From: Scortum barcoo
Taxonomy: Eukaryota > Chordata > Actinopteri > Centrarchiformes > Terapontidae
Length of the DNA: 64,000 nt
Direction of reading: 5' to 3'
Assembly (NCBI GenBank): GCA_023238725.1
Contig: CM041531.1
Span: forward strand, 22,674,143 to 22,738,142
The notes under the pieces were generated by a model. That model was not told where the DNA came from. It ran no database searches and saw only the letters and a list, made by a program, of their open reading frames with translations. Shown piece by piece: positions 13,901 to 24,966 of the stretch (positions within the stretch are counted from its first letter, which is position 1; the number at the start of each line of letters is the position of its first letter). The position numbers were made by a program, and so were the translations under genes.

Positions 13901-14438
13901 GGCTGTAATGTTTGGTACGCAGATCCACTCCATCTGCAACGATGAGACGGTCAGTGTCCACTGCACCCTCCAGGCTGTGTTCCTCTTAGTGTGTGTGTGT
14001 GTGTGTGTGTGTCTCTGTCTCTGTCTCTGTCTGTCTGTCTGTGTCAGTCAGGGAGCGTGACTGAGATGACAAGGGGACCTAAGTTTTGAGAAATGCTTTT
14101 GGCTCTTCAAGTATATATAATGTTTTTTCTCTTACGTCTGTCCTGATACTTTTCCTGTTTGAATGCAGTTATGTGTTTTAATGTGCTAATGAGCCAAAGG
14201 AAACAACAATTTTGTGGAGAATCTTTATTTACGGAGGCATTTGAATGTCTTGCAGGAGATTGAACGTCTCAAAAACGAGAAGCCCACATGGGAGCGTCGC
14301 ATGAGATGGGATGGAATGAAAGTTGTGTTTGGGGGTCCGCCCTCCCTGCTGTGGTGCAATCCATTCACAGGCCTGCGTCTGCGGCGCCTGTTGCTGTTGA
14401 CACAAGGGCGCCGCAGCGGGTCTGAGTTTTCCGTCTGA
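10931..14438 (+). CDS. zdhhc7: Palmitoyltransferase ZDHHC7
   Basis: S-palmitoyltransferase of the Golgi that attaches palmitate to cysteines of membrane-associated proteins through an acyl-enzyme intermediate. Six coding exons: 10931-11275, 12226-12350, 12533-12629, 13184-13265, 13819-13949, 14256-14438; they sum to 963 bases, 320 residues, near the vertebrate length. The start [18 protein letters not shown] matches the ZDHHC7 N-terminus rather than ZDHHC3. Two hydrophobic segments precede the cysteine-rich domain, which carries the CPKCC and HHC zinc ligands and the catalytic DHHC at about residues 167-170. Two more membrane segments follow, then TTxE-like sequence (NDETE) and a C-terminus ending SEFSV, as in ZDHHC7. 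All splice phases agree. Upstream noncoding exons are likely at about 4.5 and 6.3 kb. The N-terminal linker after HHPLL is Gly/Ala-rich and a little longer than in mammals. Confidence 0.97.
13989..14043. repeat. Compound GT / CT microsatellite in zdhhc7 intron
   Basis: A (GT)n run is followed by (CT)GT-type and (TGTC)n units, starting about 40 bases after the exon that ends at 13949. Confidence 0.9.
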
Positions 14439-17400
14439 GAGCAGAGCAGACTAATACTGCTCACCAACACTTGACCGTCTTTAAAGCAAGATTTCTTGTA
14501 TGCCCTCCTCGGCCAGGGCTAAGATGGACCTCTGCTCCCCGAGGCTGTCCTTCGTGTGCGGGTGACAGGGAGAGAGGCTGCTCCACAACCTCCACTGAAA
14601 GTTTGTATTCTCACTCTCACGTGCTGACGTAGACCCAAAACCTTAGGGTCTGCTCGAATATGCTGAAAAACTGGAATATCGTTTCTAACATGAGCAGCTT
14701 TTTGGTTTCTTTGTGTGTTTTTTTAGGTAAAGCATGCAGTATGTAACTCAAGTGAGTCTTTTATTCCTTGTGAGGCCGTCCAAGGCTCATGCACCGTCAG
14801 TACACAACTCCAGCAGTCTGTTTTCTTTGCTGCGCACATGAGATTCAAGAGTGTTTGATTTTTTGGAGCCGGGGGGGTGGGGTGGCGAGGGGGCGATGTG
14901 CAACATATCTTTCATCATCACTGCTCCCAGACAAGTGGATCTAGATGGGGAAATGCTTGAAACTGCTTTATTGGACCCAGACAAGGGAATCACAGTCAAG
15001 GACATGAACTACTTACATGGCACTTGAAAAAGAGTCTGGATGTGGAGCACAGCAGACTTCAGACATGAAACTGTGCTGCCTTGATTTGCATGTGTAACAG
15101 CTCAATCAGTCAGAATCTCAGCCAGGAAATGAGGCTTTCACTGTCTTCAGATGAATGAACAGGCTACTGTGAACACAAGCCTCATTCTTATTCAAGAGGA
15201 CTGAGTGGTTTTCCTATCTGTTCATCTCCTTTGTCATGTTTTTTTTCCTCCTTAACCTGAAACTGTAAACAACTGACTTTAGGTTACTCGTGCCAGTAGA
15301 AATTCATTTTCTCTTTTTTTGTTTTTCTTTGTTTTTTCTTCAGTGACCACTCCTCCTCAACAGTCAACCCATAACCGGACTCACTGGAGATGACTAGTGT
15401 TGTTCTGACTCTTCATTTGATGAAAAAAAATGCATTGAATTTGTATTCGTTTTAAGTGTGTCCATAAATTTGCCACTCCTACACGCTGCTCCACGTCTCA
15501 CTCTTTACGAACAATCAGCGACCTTCAGACCACTGAAATGCCTCCCTGTGTCCCTGAACAGTTGGATAAGACTTCACAGTATTTAAACTCTGAAAAACAA
15601 CCATACAAACCCCAGAGACAGAGCCAAGTCTCAGACGTGGTGTCTTTGCATGCTCCTCGGCCACCGGGCGGTGCCACATTTTTCAAAAGGAGAACTTTAA
15701 AAACACTAGCACAACCTCCTTTTGGCTCGTCGTGAGCTCATTCTAATCCACAGAGCCAAGCTCCATTGTGCAGTGGGCCTGTCGAATTGAAAAGGAGCTG
15801 CTTTGCTGAAAGAGGCCGAGGTACCGGGCTCATTATACAAGCTTTAATACTGAACAAAATCTCGGGGAGCTCAGCAGATGCCTGCAAGGCCTTTCCTACT
15901 TCACTCCAGAAATGTCAGGCCTGTAACATCTAGTGGCAGGACAGTAGCGGTATACTTTCCCAGTGTTATTACAACACATCTCCATGCCTTGAAAACCATT
16001 CAGTCAAGTGAATTTATCAGCTTGAAAGACTTTGTCATTATTGCCATATTTATGAAAGTGTTTTCTCATTTCTTGTCTCCTATTTTTACTCCGCGTAATC
16101 AACGAGCCTGTTTGCACTGGATGAATGTGGCTTTGTGAATATAGAGTGTCAGGATTTAAAGTAAAGCCCTGACTGATGGGCTGGTTTTGTCAAATCTAGA
16201 TTCTCAAAGACTCAAGTGTATCATGTGTTGGACAATACACTGCTGTTCGTTCTCATCTGTGGTTGTTGGGAGAAGGAACTCTTAGCTCCACTGTTTACAC
16301 TAAATGATATCTGATGCTCTGTGGTGGTAATGTTTTAAGAAACATGGTATCAGTAGAATGTAAAACGTACCTATTTTGCGACTATTTAGGGACACAGCAC
16401 TGAAAGCTAACCGATATCAGGAGATTTTATTAATGCTGCCTCTCATTTCTCGTTTGATTCTGCTGGACCGCATCACCTCATCAACAGTTTCCTGATCCAG
16501 TGTGGGGAGAGGGTCACTTTCAATGTTGAGCTTTCTCTACATTCAGCACAACTGATTCAACAGATTACTTATCCTAACATGCTCGATGTACTTTTTAATT
16601 AAAGAGGTGCAAACTGAGTGAAAGTCTAGCACAGCGTGTCCATAAAAATCATATACAAGCTTTCATTTCTATATGCGCATAAGACTTATCAGAAGGAAAA
16701 TAGTTTATTTTTTGTCAGATGCACAAATGTGTCATAGGTATTGGTGGCAGAATAGAAATCCAGAGCCGGTGAGAGGCTTAGAGGCTGGCGAACACAAAAT
16801 GCTGTTAGAATAGAGGTAAATATCTGAAGCAGGACTTGAGGTAACAGTGGCAGAACTAATACACTGCTAAACTTTTATTTGTGTCTGTAGGAAGTAGAAG
16901 AAAAGAATCAGAGCTAATTAAAGACTGACAAATATTGCTGTGTTTGCTGAGTATAAATATGTGGTGTTAACTGGTATAAACTGGGCAATAATCTGGTTGT
17001 GGTTGACATGTACAAGTATTTCACTTTAGGATAGTTATGTTTTATGACCGAACTCCAAGGCTATAATCATAATGTCCTAAATTGGGATTCTGTTACAGAG
17101 CATGTAGTTTCATGTTCATGCTCAGCAATAGAATCGATGAATGATGTTTTTTTTTTTGTTTTTTTTTTTCTTTCTTTAAGGGTCATACTGGTAATTGTAT
17201 TTCCTCACCTTCTGCTGTATGACTTGAAAGAAAAACAATCACCGAAGGGAGAGGTTTGTTTGACTATGTGCAAAGTTGTGTAAACCAATACAACACTATG
17301 CTGTCAGAGGGGGGTTGTCACACTAGTTGGTGGTTAAAGGGGAATTTACCCATAAAATAAAGGCCATTTTGAGATGTTTATTGATGAATCACAGAATCGC

Positions 17401-18520
17401 CATTAACATTGCCATGAGGAGTTGAGAAAGGTTTTGTTTCCTTCTCTCCTGAGAGAATGTTTCCTCAAGAACAAAAGTCCTTCAGCTTTATAAACAAAGT
17501 ATAAAGGTTACTATTAACAATATATAAATGGAATGTTTTATTCAAGGTTTTTTTTATTAATGTGTCATAATCTTATAATGTCATATCTTTAATGTCATTC
17601 TTTTACATAATAAACTTGATTAAATTAAAGCTATAAATTGTGATTTATTGCCCATTTTTTGCATCTCATTTCATCTCAAGTCTCAAGTGTTGAGAGCTTC
17701 ACGCTGAAAACATGCTGCAGCTCTGTCAGATGCAAAGAACGAGTCAGGACACGTGGCAGTCAGGTGAGCGTGTCAGTTGTGTCTGAGGGGACTGGCATGG
17801 ATTTTGGTTTCCCTTTGATTCAGGTTGAGACACAAGCTGCAGAACTGATAAACTGAAATGGGGAACAGAGTAAATATCGCTGCAGCATCAAAGTAAAAAG
17901 CTCCAGTAAAGAAGAAGTGAAAGTTTTTGTGACCTGAATGTCAGGCTGCTTCATAAGCAAATCAGTTAAACAACAAAAACATGATTTGCTCCAAGTGTGC
18001 ATTCTTGTCCTCTGGAGATTTATCTGTCATGCCACTGACAGACTACAGCACCCCTCCACAACAACAGACATACTAGCAGGTAAGAGATGTGGAATATCAC
18101 AAATATTAACAATTATAACATATCACATATATCACAAATACAACATGAAATTCTAAACAAGGGCAATTTCAGCAAACAATTTCTACACTGGAACTTTAAA
18201 ATGGAAATATAAATAAGTGTGTATGAAGATATTACAGCAGTATGAAGGTGTTCTTAGTTGACAGTGGTAAATAATAAAACTTAATTTAAACTTTATATAT
18301 ATATATGACATTGCAAATATGAAATACACATGGTTTACACAACACCTTTCACATAGACATGTGGCCCAAAGGGCTTTACACTGCAGATTTAAGTAAGAAA
18401 TAAAAACAAACCAAAACTAAATAATAAACAATAATTAGTTAAATTGAGTAAGACTGAAAACTGAAACTGAAATTGAAAACAAACTTGTGTATGGTTGTGT
18501 GTGTGGTTGACATCAGTCGA
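14439..18520 (+). other. zdhhc7 3' UTR and downstream intergenic DNA
   Basis: No coding exon is evident. The first part is presumably the zdhhc7 3' UTR. Candidate poly(A) signals AATAAA occur at 17356-17361 and 17609-17614, which would give a UTR of about 3 kb, but the real end cannot be fixed from sequence. The rest is AT-rich and holds a short dispersed-repeat piece near 18325-18380 (CCAAAGGGCTTTACA-type). Confidence 0.5.
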
Positions 18521-18524
18521 TCTA

Positions 18525-18540
18525 GCCAGCAGGTGGCAGC
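18525..18540 (+). promoter_or_regulatory. CTCF-like motif upstream of terf2
   Basis: GCCAGCAGGTGGCAGC is a close match to the CTCF core (CCAGCAGGTGGCAG type). It lies about 310 bases before the terf2 start codon. A single match of this length can be chance or part of an old repeat, so binding is only a suggestion. Confidence 0.35.
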
Positions 18541-18847
18541 AAAGTGTTTCTTCCTGTGTAAGAGGGTGCGTTTTAATCCCTGAGCTTGGACTCTCAGGCA
18601 GCGCCTTTTCCAAAGCCCCGTTCAAATCTACTTTTACACTGACGCATTTTAGTAAAGAGACATTTCACCTCAAACAAAATGTTATAGTTATTCTTATGTG
18701 TTGTACGCTTTTAAACAGTTAGCTACTCTTGTTTCACCTCAAGACGGGGAAGAAGCGTTGCCTGAAAAGCTAAACTTGAAGAACAGAAAACCCTCGTAGC
18801 TTGTCAAATCAGCTCCTCCTGCTTCCGGTCGTCGACTTGTTGTGATT

Positions 18848-21800
18848 ATGGCGGCATTAGAAAATGTTGTGAACCGATTTATTGTTGACTATTATTCGTT
18901 TCTAGCGCTTGAGCTGTTTCAAAATGAACAGTATGCGGATTTTCGTGCGATTAGAGACATCCTGAAAGGTAAGTAACAAGCTGCCTGTGAGTTTTTAGCT
19001 TCGTGCCCGCTAAACTGCTTCAGATTAGCTCACAACTTAGCTCATTGTGTCAGATCAACTTTAGTGTGCCTGTTTCATTTACTGCATGGAAACTCTCCTA
19101 AAAAGTCTCACTGGGTGGTTTTGTGTTGTGCTTCATGCTGCACACCGACTGTATTATCCTCCTACAGGCAGCTATTTTAGCATTAGACCCTTTATCAGAC
19201 TTCACTGACAGTCCCAGGGGCTCAGTCAGCATCCTCAAAGTCTCTAAAAGTGTTTGAAAACTCGTCAAACTTCAAATAAAGCAGAAGTCTGACCTTTTTT
19301 CTCAATGTGAGTAACAGTTTCTTTATATGAACGCCTGCAATTTGCAACATTTCCTCGATCAGTCTCTCGGTATTTCTAATTTCTGACATGTTTGTCATGT
19401 AGTTTGCTAAAAATGGTGTCCTGTGATTAATTTTTTTAATGCAGGGAAATTCATATCAGGTGTCAGATTCACTCTCAGGTCACAGTAAATCAAATAAAGT
19501 AAAATAAAGTTACGTGTTGATGGATGAATGTGTTATTCTGCATGCAGATCAAACAGTGTCTGCAGCCAGCTGTGTGTGTGAAATGTGTGTAAAATAAAAG
19601 TATAATGATGGGAAATAACAAAGTAAATTCATTGTGTTGTTACAGGTGTGTTGGTCCGTCCTGTGGAGGACATTGATGTCATGCGGACAAAGATACTGGT
19701 GCTGAACTTTCTCTCCAGGATAAATGAGGGAGAGCATCTGGGTGAGCTCAACATTAATCCATCGACTGTGTCAACAGCTTTTGTTGTTTTAGGTTTCATT
19801 TAGCTGCATCTGTGTGGACAGTTTTCTGTCAGTGCATAGTAAAAACATTAAGATAAGCTCTATGGCAAAATGCAGAAACGTCTCATTTACTACTGAATAA
19901 CTCTATTATATCAGCTGAGCTCGGCCACCACAGAGCTGCATTGTTGTGCAGATTACAAACAAATGTTTCGTCCCTTGATTCACCACATTTTCTCATACTG
20001 ACAGATGTGTATTGTTTCTACAGGCACTTCATTTGAGGCTGATCAGTCAATAAGTCCTCTGGAATCGGCCTTAGTGTTGCTGGAATACATGAACCAGGAA
20101 TACTGTATTCCACAGCAGGAACTGGACAATGCATGCACTTCACTTAAAGAGATGGTGAGTGTTTTATTCTAATTTTATTATTTTTTATTTTGCACTGGTT
20201 CCACTGTGACATCTGTTAGCACCAAGGCATTCAAATACCTTTGTTTGAAGAAGAAAAAGAAGTTTGGTATGGTATGTTTATACTTGCTTTAACAAATATT
20301 TATCAGATTTGATTTCAGAAATTGTTTTTTTTTTCTCTCTTTAGATGGTCCTGATTTTCATTAAGAACAGTAAGTTTGACAAAGCAAAAGAGGTGCTGGA
20401 CAAACACTTTCCCAAACCCATGGTTGGCAAGGTGAGTTAAGTAAATAAAATGACATTTTCATTCCGTCATTTCAGTGAATCAAGTCAGCACGTAACTGAA
20501 TGTCTGTGCTCTTTGTAGAAAGCTATATTCATGGGACTCATCCGTCAGAAGAATAAAACACACAAGCTCATTGACCAAATGGACTTCAAACAGTTTAAGG
20601 AGGAGATGTTGGCCTTTTGCCGGAGGCTCCGTCCATTCAGAGTGCCCTTTCTCCTCAAAGTATGATGTTATGTGTTAACAAGATAAATTCTCATTATAAG
20701 AAAGCAGTTATTTAGCTCTCTTTATGTTGATGAGGTATCCCAGCTGTGAATGGGCATTAATGACTGAGCATTAAAAACTTGGGTTTGAGATCAAACAGCA
20801 CTAATGTTGTGATGACAAAAGCTTTTAAAAAGTTAAAAAACCTTAAGAGTGAAAACATTTTCACATAAGTTGAATAAAAAAGTCTAGTCTTGTTCAGCCA
20901 ATCTACAGATACAACACTGCTGATTTGTTGGTGAAGTCTTTATACCTATTTTGTGCTTTTTGTGTGTGCATGTGTAACAGGCTGCAAAACAGCTTCTTGA
21001 AAAAAGACTTACGGAGCCGGACGACGCAGCAGCTGAGGAGGAGGAGCGACCCGGACCGTCCTCCAGTCCACAAATAAACACGGACCGGTTTGTAATACGG
21101 TACGCTATCTCTCAGATAATTTCACACAAGCTCATAAGGACTGTTAAAGTACAAAGTTGTCAAAGCAGTATGGCCTCTATTAAGTCATGTTGCTCAGAAT
21201 AATCAGTTAGAGGAAACAATAAGGTCCCCGGATTCTTGGCAGTACTAATATTCTGACTCCCTCTGTTAGCAGGTACACTAACCACGTTTAGCACCCAGAT
21301 AACCACATGTATTTTATTTGCTCACCATATCCAAGCACAGTATTTAACTGAAAAACCTTTATTGGCACTTGTCATACTTGGTAACAGCTGGCTTGGGATA
21401 TGTCGACTAGGGTGCCCTCATGTTCTCTGGCCTAAATACCAATCATTTCTTCTTGTGTCTTATCTTATCTTCCAGTATGCCGGAAATTATCCAGAGGAGC
21501 AGGCTGGAGATGGCCTACAAGGCTTTGGCTGCAGATTCAGATGAGAGAACATTTGCTCAGCTGGAGGACGAAGTGGAGAAACAGCTGACAAAGGATGAGC
21601 TTTCCCTGCGCCTCTCGCCCACCCCCACGAAGGGCACCAACCAAACCCCGGAGGAGGATGGGTTATTTCAGAGAGACTCTGGCAGCCCCATGGAGGCGTC
21701 CCCAGCAGACCAACCTCCACATACGGATGCTGTTCCTGAAACGCAGGCGGGTTCGCTCTCAAAGACGCCCCCGGTGCTGAGGAACAGGCGGCTTTACACC

Positions 21801-24387
21801 ATTGCGCAGCTGGTGGTCGAGCCGGACAGCCAGGGGGGCTCGCAGTGCACGACGGCTTCTCAGGGGCCGGAGGATGAAGTCAGAACAGAAGAGCCACCGC
21901 AGGCCGCACCCAGTGAAAAAGACCAGCAAGACCCAGTGACAGACGACGAGGTTACCATACCAACACGGAAGCGTCCCAGACGAGCCAGAAAACTCCGCAG
22001 CAGGTAAATATTTTTTTAAGAGATGTATTTTTTTGGTGCTTTGGGATACAGTGATACCAGAAACTTTGTGTCATCTTATATGAAGTGGGAGGGGTTGTTC
22101 TATTCAACCAAATGGTGATCATTGCAGGTATTTATTATAGGTAGCGTTTAATGTCACAAATTAAAAAAAGAAAAAGTCAAGAAGTAGTCAGGCAAGTAAC
22201 AGAGTACAACTACATGTTGTAATGTACTCCTTAAAATAATACTAGTTCTGAAACAAATAACTAGTACCATAAAGGAATGTGTTAATATAGTAAATTAACA
22301 ATTAGGTTTGTGAAAATATGGGTAACTGAACCTAAAGCAGTGAAATTTACAGTGACTGAAATGTTAAAAAATGTGAAATTTACAGTGACTGAAATTTTAA
22401 AAAATGTTTGAAAACAGTAATTAACATGTCATTTGGGTAAAATAAGTCAAGTCAGTCATTTTAAACAGAGAATCTGCTGATACACAAAAATATACTCCTA
22501 TTAGATCTGCTCTTTTATGGCACATTCGTTCCGAGTAGGCTCAGCGAGTGTGCGTCATTAAAACAGATTGTTTTGTCATGCAGAGCCTCAACTAGTTGGG
22601 TGGAGCTGTCAACAGACAGTGAGGAGGAGCCCCCTGGCTCTGTGGCCAACGGGGAAACCTGTGTGGAAAAACTCCATAACCAGTCCAACAGTTCACTCAG
22701 CGGGTAAGTGTGAAAGTATAATATCACTCTACATAGGACTGCCATATACTTTGTTGTGTTGTCATGTTGTGATGTTGAGCAATGATAACAGACCAGTTTG
22801 AAACTTAGGTTTAGTTTGAAAGCCCTCTCCGACCAAAAGGACTTCAGGACTTAAGGACGGGAAGCAGAGCATCAGTCCCGTTTGTGGAATCCTGTTCGTG
22901 TTTCCATCACATTGAAAGAACTGTGAAGATAAGGCGGATTACAGCAATGATGGATTTTAAAGAAATTGCAAGAAGTTGAATCACAATTTTCACAAATAAA
23001 TATTTCCCCTTTCTTTTTTACCCCCTGCAATTGTCATAAATTTTGTCCTTTGTAAGTGTGTAAGCAAAAAGAGCCAGCGTTCAGCAGCTGAAGTGGCTTG
23101 CCAATTGACTGTTAATGTTTGCCTTTGATTCCACTAAATGGGAATCTGGAGGGAAATGCTTCTTGTCCTTCACAAGTGCAAATTGTGGAATCACTTTGAA
23201 AGTGAAAACATGGTTGTTTAATTTGATGGACAAAGAACAAAAACTGATTTTAGTCCTTTTCTGGACAATACTTGAACGAGTCTCAACTCTCATTGTGCAG
23301 AAACTTGGGTCGGTCAAAACAGTCGTCATCGGACAGTGAGGAAGACCCACAGGAGGCGCCGGCTCCCTGCGCCACCCCAGTGCAGAAACCTCAAAAACAA
23401 GCGGCCAGCGATCATCTCAGCAAGCAAGTCCAAATACAACATTCATCTCCTGTCAGTGTGTTTAGTTGATGATTGAAGGACTGACAACATTTTATAAATT
23501 GTATGTCTTTGTGCAGGGATGCCGGTAATACAGGTGACATCGGTGTCCCCCGAACGAGCTCAACCCCTCACAAGGACTCTGCTCAAGACAGAGGTCCATC
23601 CCATTCAAAGTGGTTAGTAAAGCAGCAGCTTGAATTCTAGCTCTGTGTTACAGCTGTTAATCAATTATGAAAGAGAAAGCCAGGCACAAAAGAAAGTGTG
23701 CTCCTGTTTGCAGGAAACAGCTGTACAACAATGCAAAAGAGAGCAAGGAGACATGGAGCGATGAAGAATTGTATTTCACCTCCAGAAAGAAGAGCGGTAA
23801 TATTTCAACAAATATCTGTTTAATCTTGTAGAAATCTAGTTGTGGAAATATTGCTTGTGCTCTAATATATCTTTGTTTTTCCCCAAAGTGTCGCACAACG
23901 AGAGCACCATTTCAAATTCAGGCCACAAGAAAAGGGTAAGTATAAGTATAATATATCCAATATTTAGTGAATTACCTGTTAGCAGACAGTTACAAAAAGC
24001 TACATTCAGGTATACTGTGGGAATATTAAACCTGAACAATCTTTAAGGAAACACTGATGTAAAAATGATCACATGGATTTGGTTGCTGCTTGCCTTCAAA
24101 AAGTCGATGCTTTTGTCAGTGTCCGATCATTCCACACAAGCAGATTTCTCAATTGTTAGGACTTGTTTGCAGCATTGGTGTCACAGGCACAGAAAACTGA
24201 GAAATTACATGTTCCTGTTGCGTTGCAGAAGTGGACCGAGAGCGAGACAAATAAGTTGAAGGAAGGCGTCAAAAAATTCGGAGAGGGCAACTGGAGTAAG
24301 ATACAGGCATATTACTCCTTCAAGGATCGAACAAATATCAACCTTAAGGACAGATGGAGAACGCTCAAGAAGTTGAAGATGGTGTGA
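18848..24387 (+). CDS. terf2: Telomeric repeat-binding factor 2 (TRF2)
   Basis: Shelterin subunit that binds double-stranded TTAGGG repeats and protects chromosome ends. Thirteen exons: 18848-18968, 19646-19741, 20024-20154, 20345-20431, 20519-20659, 20981-21099, 21476-22003, 22584-22703, 23301-23423, 23517-23612, 23714-23796, 23889-23935, 24229-24387; 616 residues with all phases agreeing. Residues ~5-205 form the TRFH dimerisation domain. Residues 339-351 (YTIAQLVVEPDSQ) match the RAP1-binding motif that is specific to TRF2. Residues 530-540 (ESKETWSDEEL) resemble the TRF2 iDDR region. Residues 565-616 are the Myb/telobox domain with GEGNWSKI and LKDRWRT. TRF1 is excluded by the RAP1 motif and by the nip7 neighbour. 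The N-terminal basic (GAR) domain of mammalian TRF2 is absent, and the intron after 23423 appears to use a GC donor. In zebrafish the orthologue is named terfa. Confidence 0.96.
22341..22406. repeat. 33-base tandem duplication in a terf2 intron
   Basis: Two adjacent near-identical 33-base units (22341-22373 and 22374-22406) begin TGAAATTTACAGTGACTGAA and differ by a single G/T change. They lie in the intron between exons 7 and 8. Confidence 0.9.
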
Positions 24388-24555
24388 GGTGTTGAAGAAG
24401 AGTTCAAATGGACGTTATACGATTAACTTTTTACCAGTTCAACATGAAATTCTCAGTTCCTCTTCTTATTTTCAGTGGAGTCTAAGTTCAGCCTGTTTTC
24501 TGTATTATCATGTTGGAAGGTATTGTACAGTTTAAGTGCTCAACACTTTTGGCTC

Positions 24556-24561
24556 AATAAA
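24556..24561 (+). terminator. terf2: terf2 poly(A) signal
   Basis: Canonical AATAAA 169 bases after the terf2 stop, in an otherwise GC-moderate 3' UTR. Confidence 0.8.
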
Positions 24562-24679
24562 TTTTCACGGTTCGGTTTGCAAGATGAGTTGTCATATGAT
24601 GTCTGATACATTCACTTTCACTACAGGTCTACATACAGTGGCAAGCTCACAAAGACTCATAATACAAAGACATTATGGA

Positions 24680-24685
24680 TTTATT
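24680..24685 (-). terminator. nip7: nip7 poly(A) signal
   Basis: TTTATT on the plus strand reads AATAAA on the minus strand, about 280 bases past the nip7 stop. With the terf2 signal at 24556, the two convergent genes end within about 120 bases of each other. Confidence 0.65.
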
Positions 24686-24966
24686 TGAAAGATGGCATTT
24701 ACAAAAGAAAATAAAATTTGACTCAGCCAGTATGAGGGGGAGTATCAGGAGGCTCTGTGGCAAGAGAATATCTCAAAGTGAGTCATTAGAGGTCTTTGTT
24801 TCAGCCCCTACTCTGTCCATTAGAAATATGGGCCAGTTGTAACATCTGCTCTTACGGTGCTTTGAACCAGGAAATTAAACAGCAGCTGTTCCAAGTGAAT
24901 TTCACTGGATGGTACTGGGTAAGAAAAGGGGAATTTAACAGTCCAGTTGTTTCTTCAGTTGCATCC

